Source of the DNA: Clostridiales bacterium
GTDB taxonomy: Bacteria > Bacillota > Clostridia > Peptostreptococcales > Anaerovoracaceae
DNA: 6,783 nt
Assembly: GCA_012799165.1 (NCBI GenBank)
Contig: JAAZLU010000103.1
Span: 1 to 6,783 of the forward strand
Reading direction: 5' to 3'
Position 1 is the stretch's first letter. The number at the start of each line of letters is the position of its first letter. The notes beneath the pieces are model-generated. The model did not search any database and had not been told where the DNA came from. It saw only the letters and a program-made list of their open reading frames with translations. A program made the position numbers and the translations under genes. This document shows, one piece after another, positions 6,173 through 6,783 of this stretch.

Positions 6173-6376
6173 ATGAAAAAAATCACTATATATAGAGAGC
6201 GTTGCAAAGCTTGCGGCTATTGCATAAATTTTTGCCCCCGCGAGGCGTTGTCATTCAGCGAAGAAATAAACAGTAAGGGGTACAAGCCTGTCCAGGTAGA
6301 TGAAGAACGTTGTATTGCCTGCGGCATATGTTACAGCATGTGTCCCGATTATGTTTTTGAAATAACAAAGGAGTAG
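6173..6376 (+). CDS. 2 x [4Fe-4S] ferredoxin-type delta subunit of a 2-oxoacid:ferredoxin oxidoreductase
   Basis: A 67-residue ferredoxin with two complete motifs: C11-x2-C14-x2-C17-x3-C21-P and C47-x2-C50-x2-C53-x3-C57-P. In this fold each cluster takes three cysteines from one motif and the fourth from the other. It matches the small delta subunit (VorD/KorD) that carries electrons from the thiamine-bound intermediate to external ferredoxin in four-subunit 2-oxoacid oxidoreductases. The ATG at 6173 is chosen over the open frame further upstream (to 6065) because that would run inside the dehydrogenase gene, whereas GGAG (6163-6166) sits six bases before this ATG and gives the usual subunit length. 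The gap from the dehydrogenase is 13 bp and the next gene starts 4 bp after the stop, so all three are one operon. Confidence 0.92.
   Translation: MKKITIYRERCKACGYCINFCPREALSFSEEINSKGYKPVQVDEERCIACGICYSMCPDYVFEITKE
6368..6373 (+). promoter_or_regulatory. Ribosome binding site selecting the TTG start of vorB
   Basis: AAGGAG overlaps the last codons of the ferredoxin gene and ends seven bases before TTG 6381. An in-frame ATG exists at 6396, but it would be 22 bases from this site, so the TTG is preferred. Confidence 0.7.
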
Positions 6377-6380
6377 AAGA

Positions 6381-6783
6381 TTGTCTCTTGAACTGATGAA
6401 AGGAACAGACGCGGTAGCCGAGGCTGCCGTACGTGCGGGATGCAGGTTTTTTGCCGGTTATCCGATTACGCCGCAGAGCGAAATACTCGAATACTTGTCG
6501 TGGAGAATGCCGGAGCTTGGAGGCAGTTTTGTCCAGTCGGAATCGGAACTATCGGGAATATCCATGGTTTACGGTGCTTCCGCCTGCGGATTTCGCGCTA
6601 TGACCAGTTCTTCCGGCCCTGGCTTTTCGTTGATGCAGGAAGGCATTTCCTACATTGCATCGGCCGATCTTCCCTGCGTTCTTGTAAATGTTATGCGTTA
6701 CGGATCGGGCTTGGGAGATGTTTATACCGGCCAAAGCGACTATTGGCAAGTTACGAAAAACGGTGGTCATAGCGATTATAGAA
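6381..6783 (+). CDS. vorB: 2-oxoacid:ferredoxin oxidoreductase alpha subunit, VorB type (partial, 5' part)
   Basis: The first 134 codons of a gene that runs off the window. The protein opens with [17 protein letters not shown], then [17 protein letters not shown] (23-39), FVQSESE (50-56), a [20 protein letters not shown] segment (65-84), and GGHSDYR at 128-134. This is the N-terminal pyrimidine-binding domain of 2-oxoacid:ferredoxin oxidoreductase alpha subunits, and MRxGxGLG followed by a Q-x-DY and GGHxDYR ending is the pattern I associate with VorB (2-oxoisovalerate oxidoreductase) rather than KorA or PorA. T30 of the YPITP loop and R106 are likely substrate contacts by analogy with pyruvate:ferredoxin oxidoreductase. 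The complex would convert a 2-oxo acid plus CoA to acyl-CoA, CO2 and reduced ferredoxin in the cytoplasm. The start codon is TTG, with a strong ribosome site in the preceding ferredoxin gene. The beta (TPP-binding) and gamma subunits should follow outside the window. Confidence 0.9.
   Translation, partial: MSLELMKGTDAVAEAAVRAGCRFFAGYPITPQSEILEYLSWRMPELGGSFVQSESELSGISMVYGASACGFRAMTSSSGPGFSLMQEGISYIASADLPCVLVNVMRYGSGLGDVYTGQSDYWQVTKNGGHSDYR

Noticed and set aside
6440..6772. A 110-codon forward open frame near the right edge.
   Set aside because: It is out of frame with the VorB-type protein starting at 6381, which has clear family motifs over the same bases; the open frame encodes nothing recognisable.
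1..6783. Mobile element, toxin-antitoxin, CRISPR or phage-defence system.
   Set aside because: No transposase, integrase, terminal repeats, spaced direct repeats or defence-domain motifs were seen; every gene fits peptide and amino-acid metabolism or its regulation.

Overview
The window looks like part of a peptide and amino-acid fermentation locus from a strict anaerobe. The evidence is a 2-oxoacid:ferredoxin oxidoreductase with its own [4Fe-4S] ferredoxin subunit, cysteine-rich cytosolic enzymes, and a peptide importer beside several peptidases. Base composition is close to balanced, ATA isoleucine codons are frequent, and Shine-Dalgarno sites are strong. This would fit an amino-acid-fermenting member of Bacillota or Synergistota, but the taxon is an inference I cannot settle from the sequence.

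Layout. Positions 1-153 are the last 50 codons of a dipeptide/oligopeptide ABC transporter ATPase. Three forward genes follow: an ArgE/DapE-type M20 deacylase/peptidase (156-1361), a second M20 enzyme of a different branch (1460-2653), and a PepV/Sapep-like M20 dipeptidase (2709-4040). All three keep the metal-ligand and catalytic residues expected for the clan. A 65-bp convergent gap leads to a reverse-strand GntR-family regulator with an FCD domain (start at 4774, end at 4106). A 236-bp divergent intergenic region (4775-5010) carries two near-consensus sigma-70 promoters pointing away from each other and several GTATAC-centred dyads, including a 12-mer present twice. On the other side lies a forward operon: a short Glu/Leu/Phe/Val-type amino-acid dehydrogenase (5011-6159), a 67-residue two-cluster ferredoxin subunit (6173-6376), and the start of a VorB-type 2-oxoacid:ferredoxin oxidoreductase alpha subunit (6381 to the window edge, TTG start).

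How it fits together (inference). Peptides enter through the Dpp/Opp importer and the M20 enzymes release free amino acids. The dehydrogenase deaminates an amino acid to a 2-oxo acid, and the Vor-type enzyme oxidises that to acyl-CoA, passing electrons to ferredoxin. The dehydrogenase lacks both side chains that hold the glutamate gamma-carboxylate in classic glutamate dehydrogenases, which agrees with a branched-chain or other non-glutamate substrate and with its Vor partner. The GntR regulator probably controls the dehydrogenase-Vor operon and itself through the dyads in the divergent region. I see no transposon, CRISPR array, tRNA or rRNA. No single gene belongs to an unknown family; the interest lies in the combination, the substrate-specificity residues and the control region.
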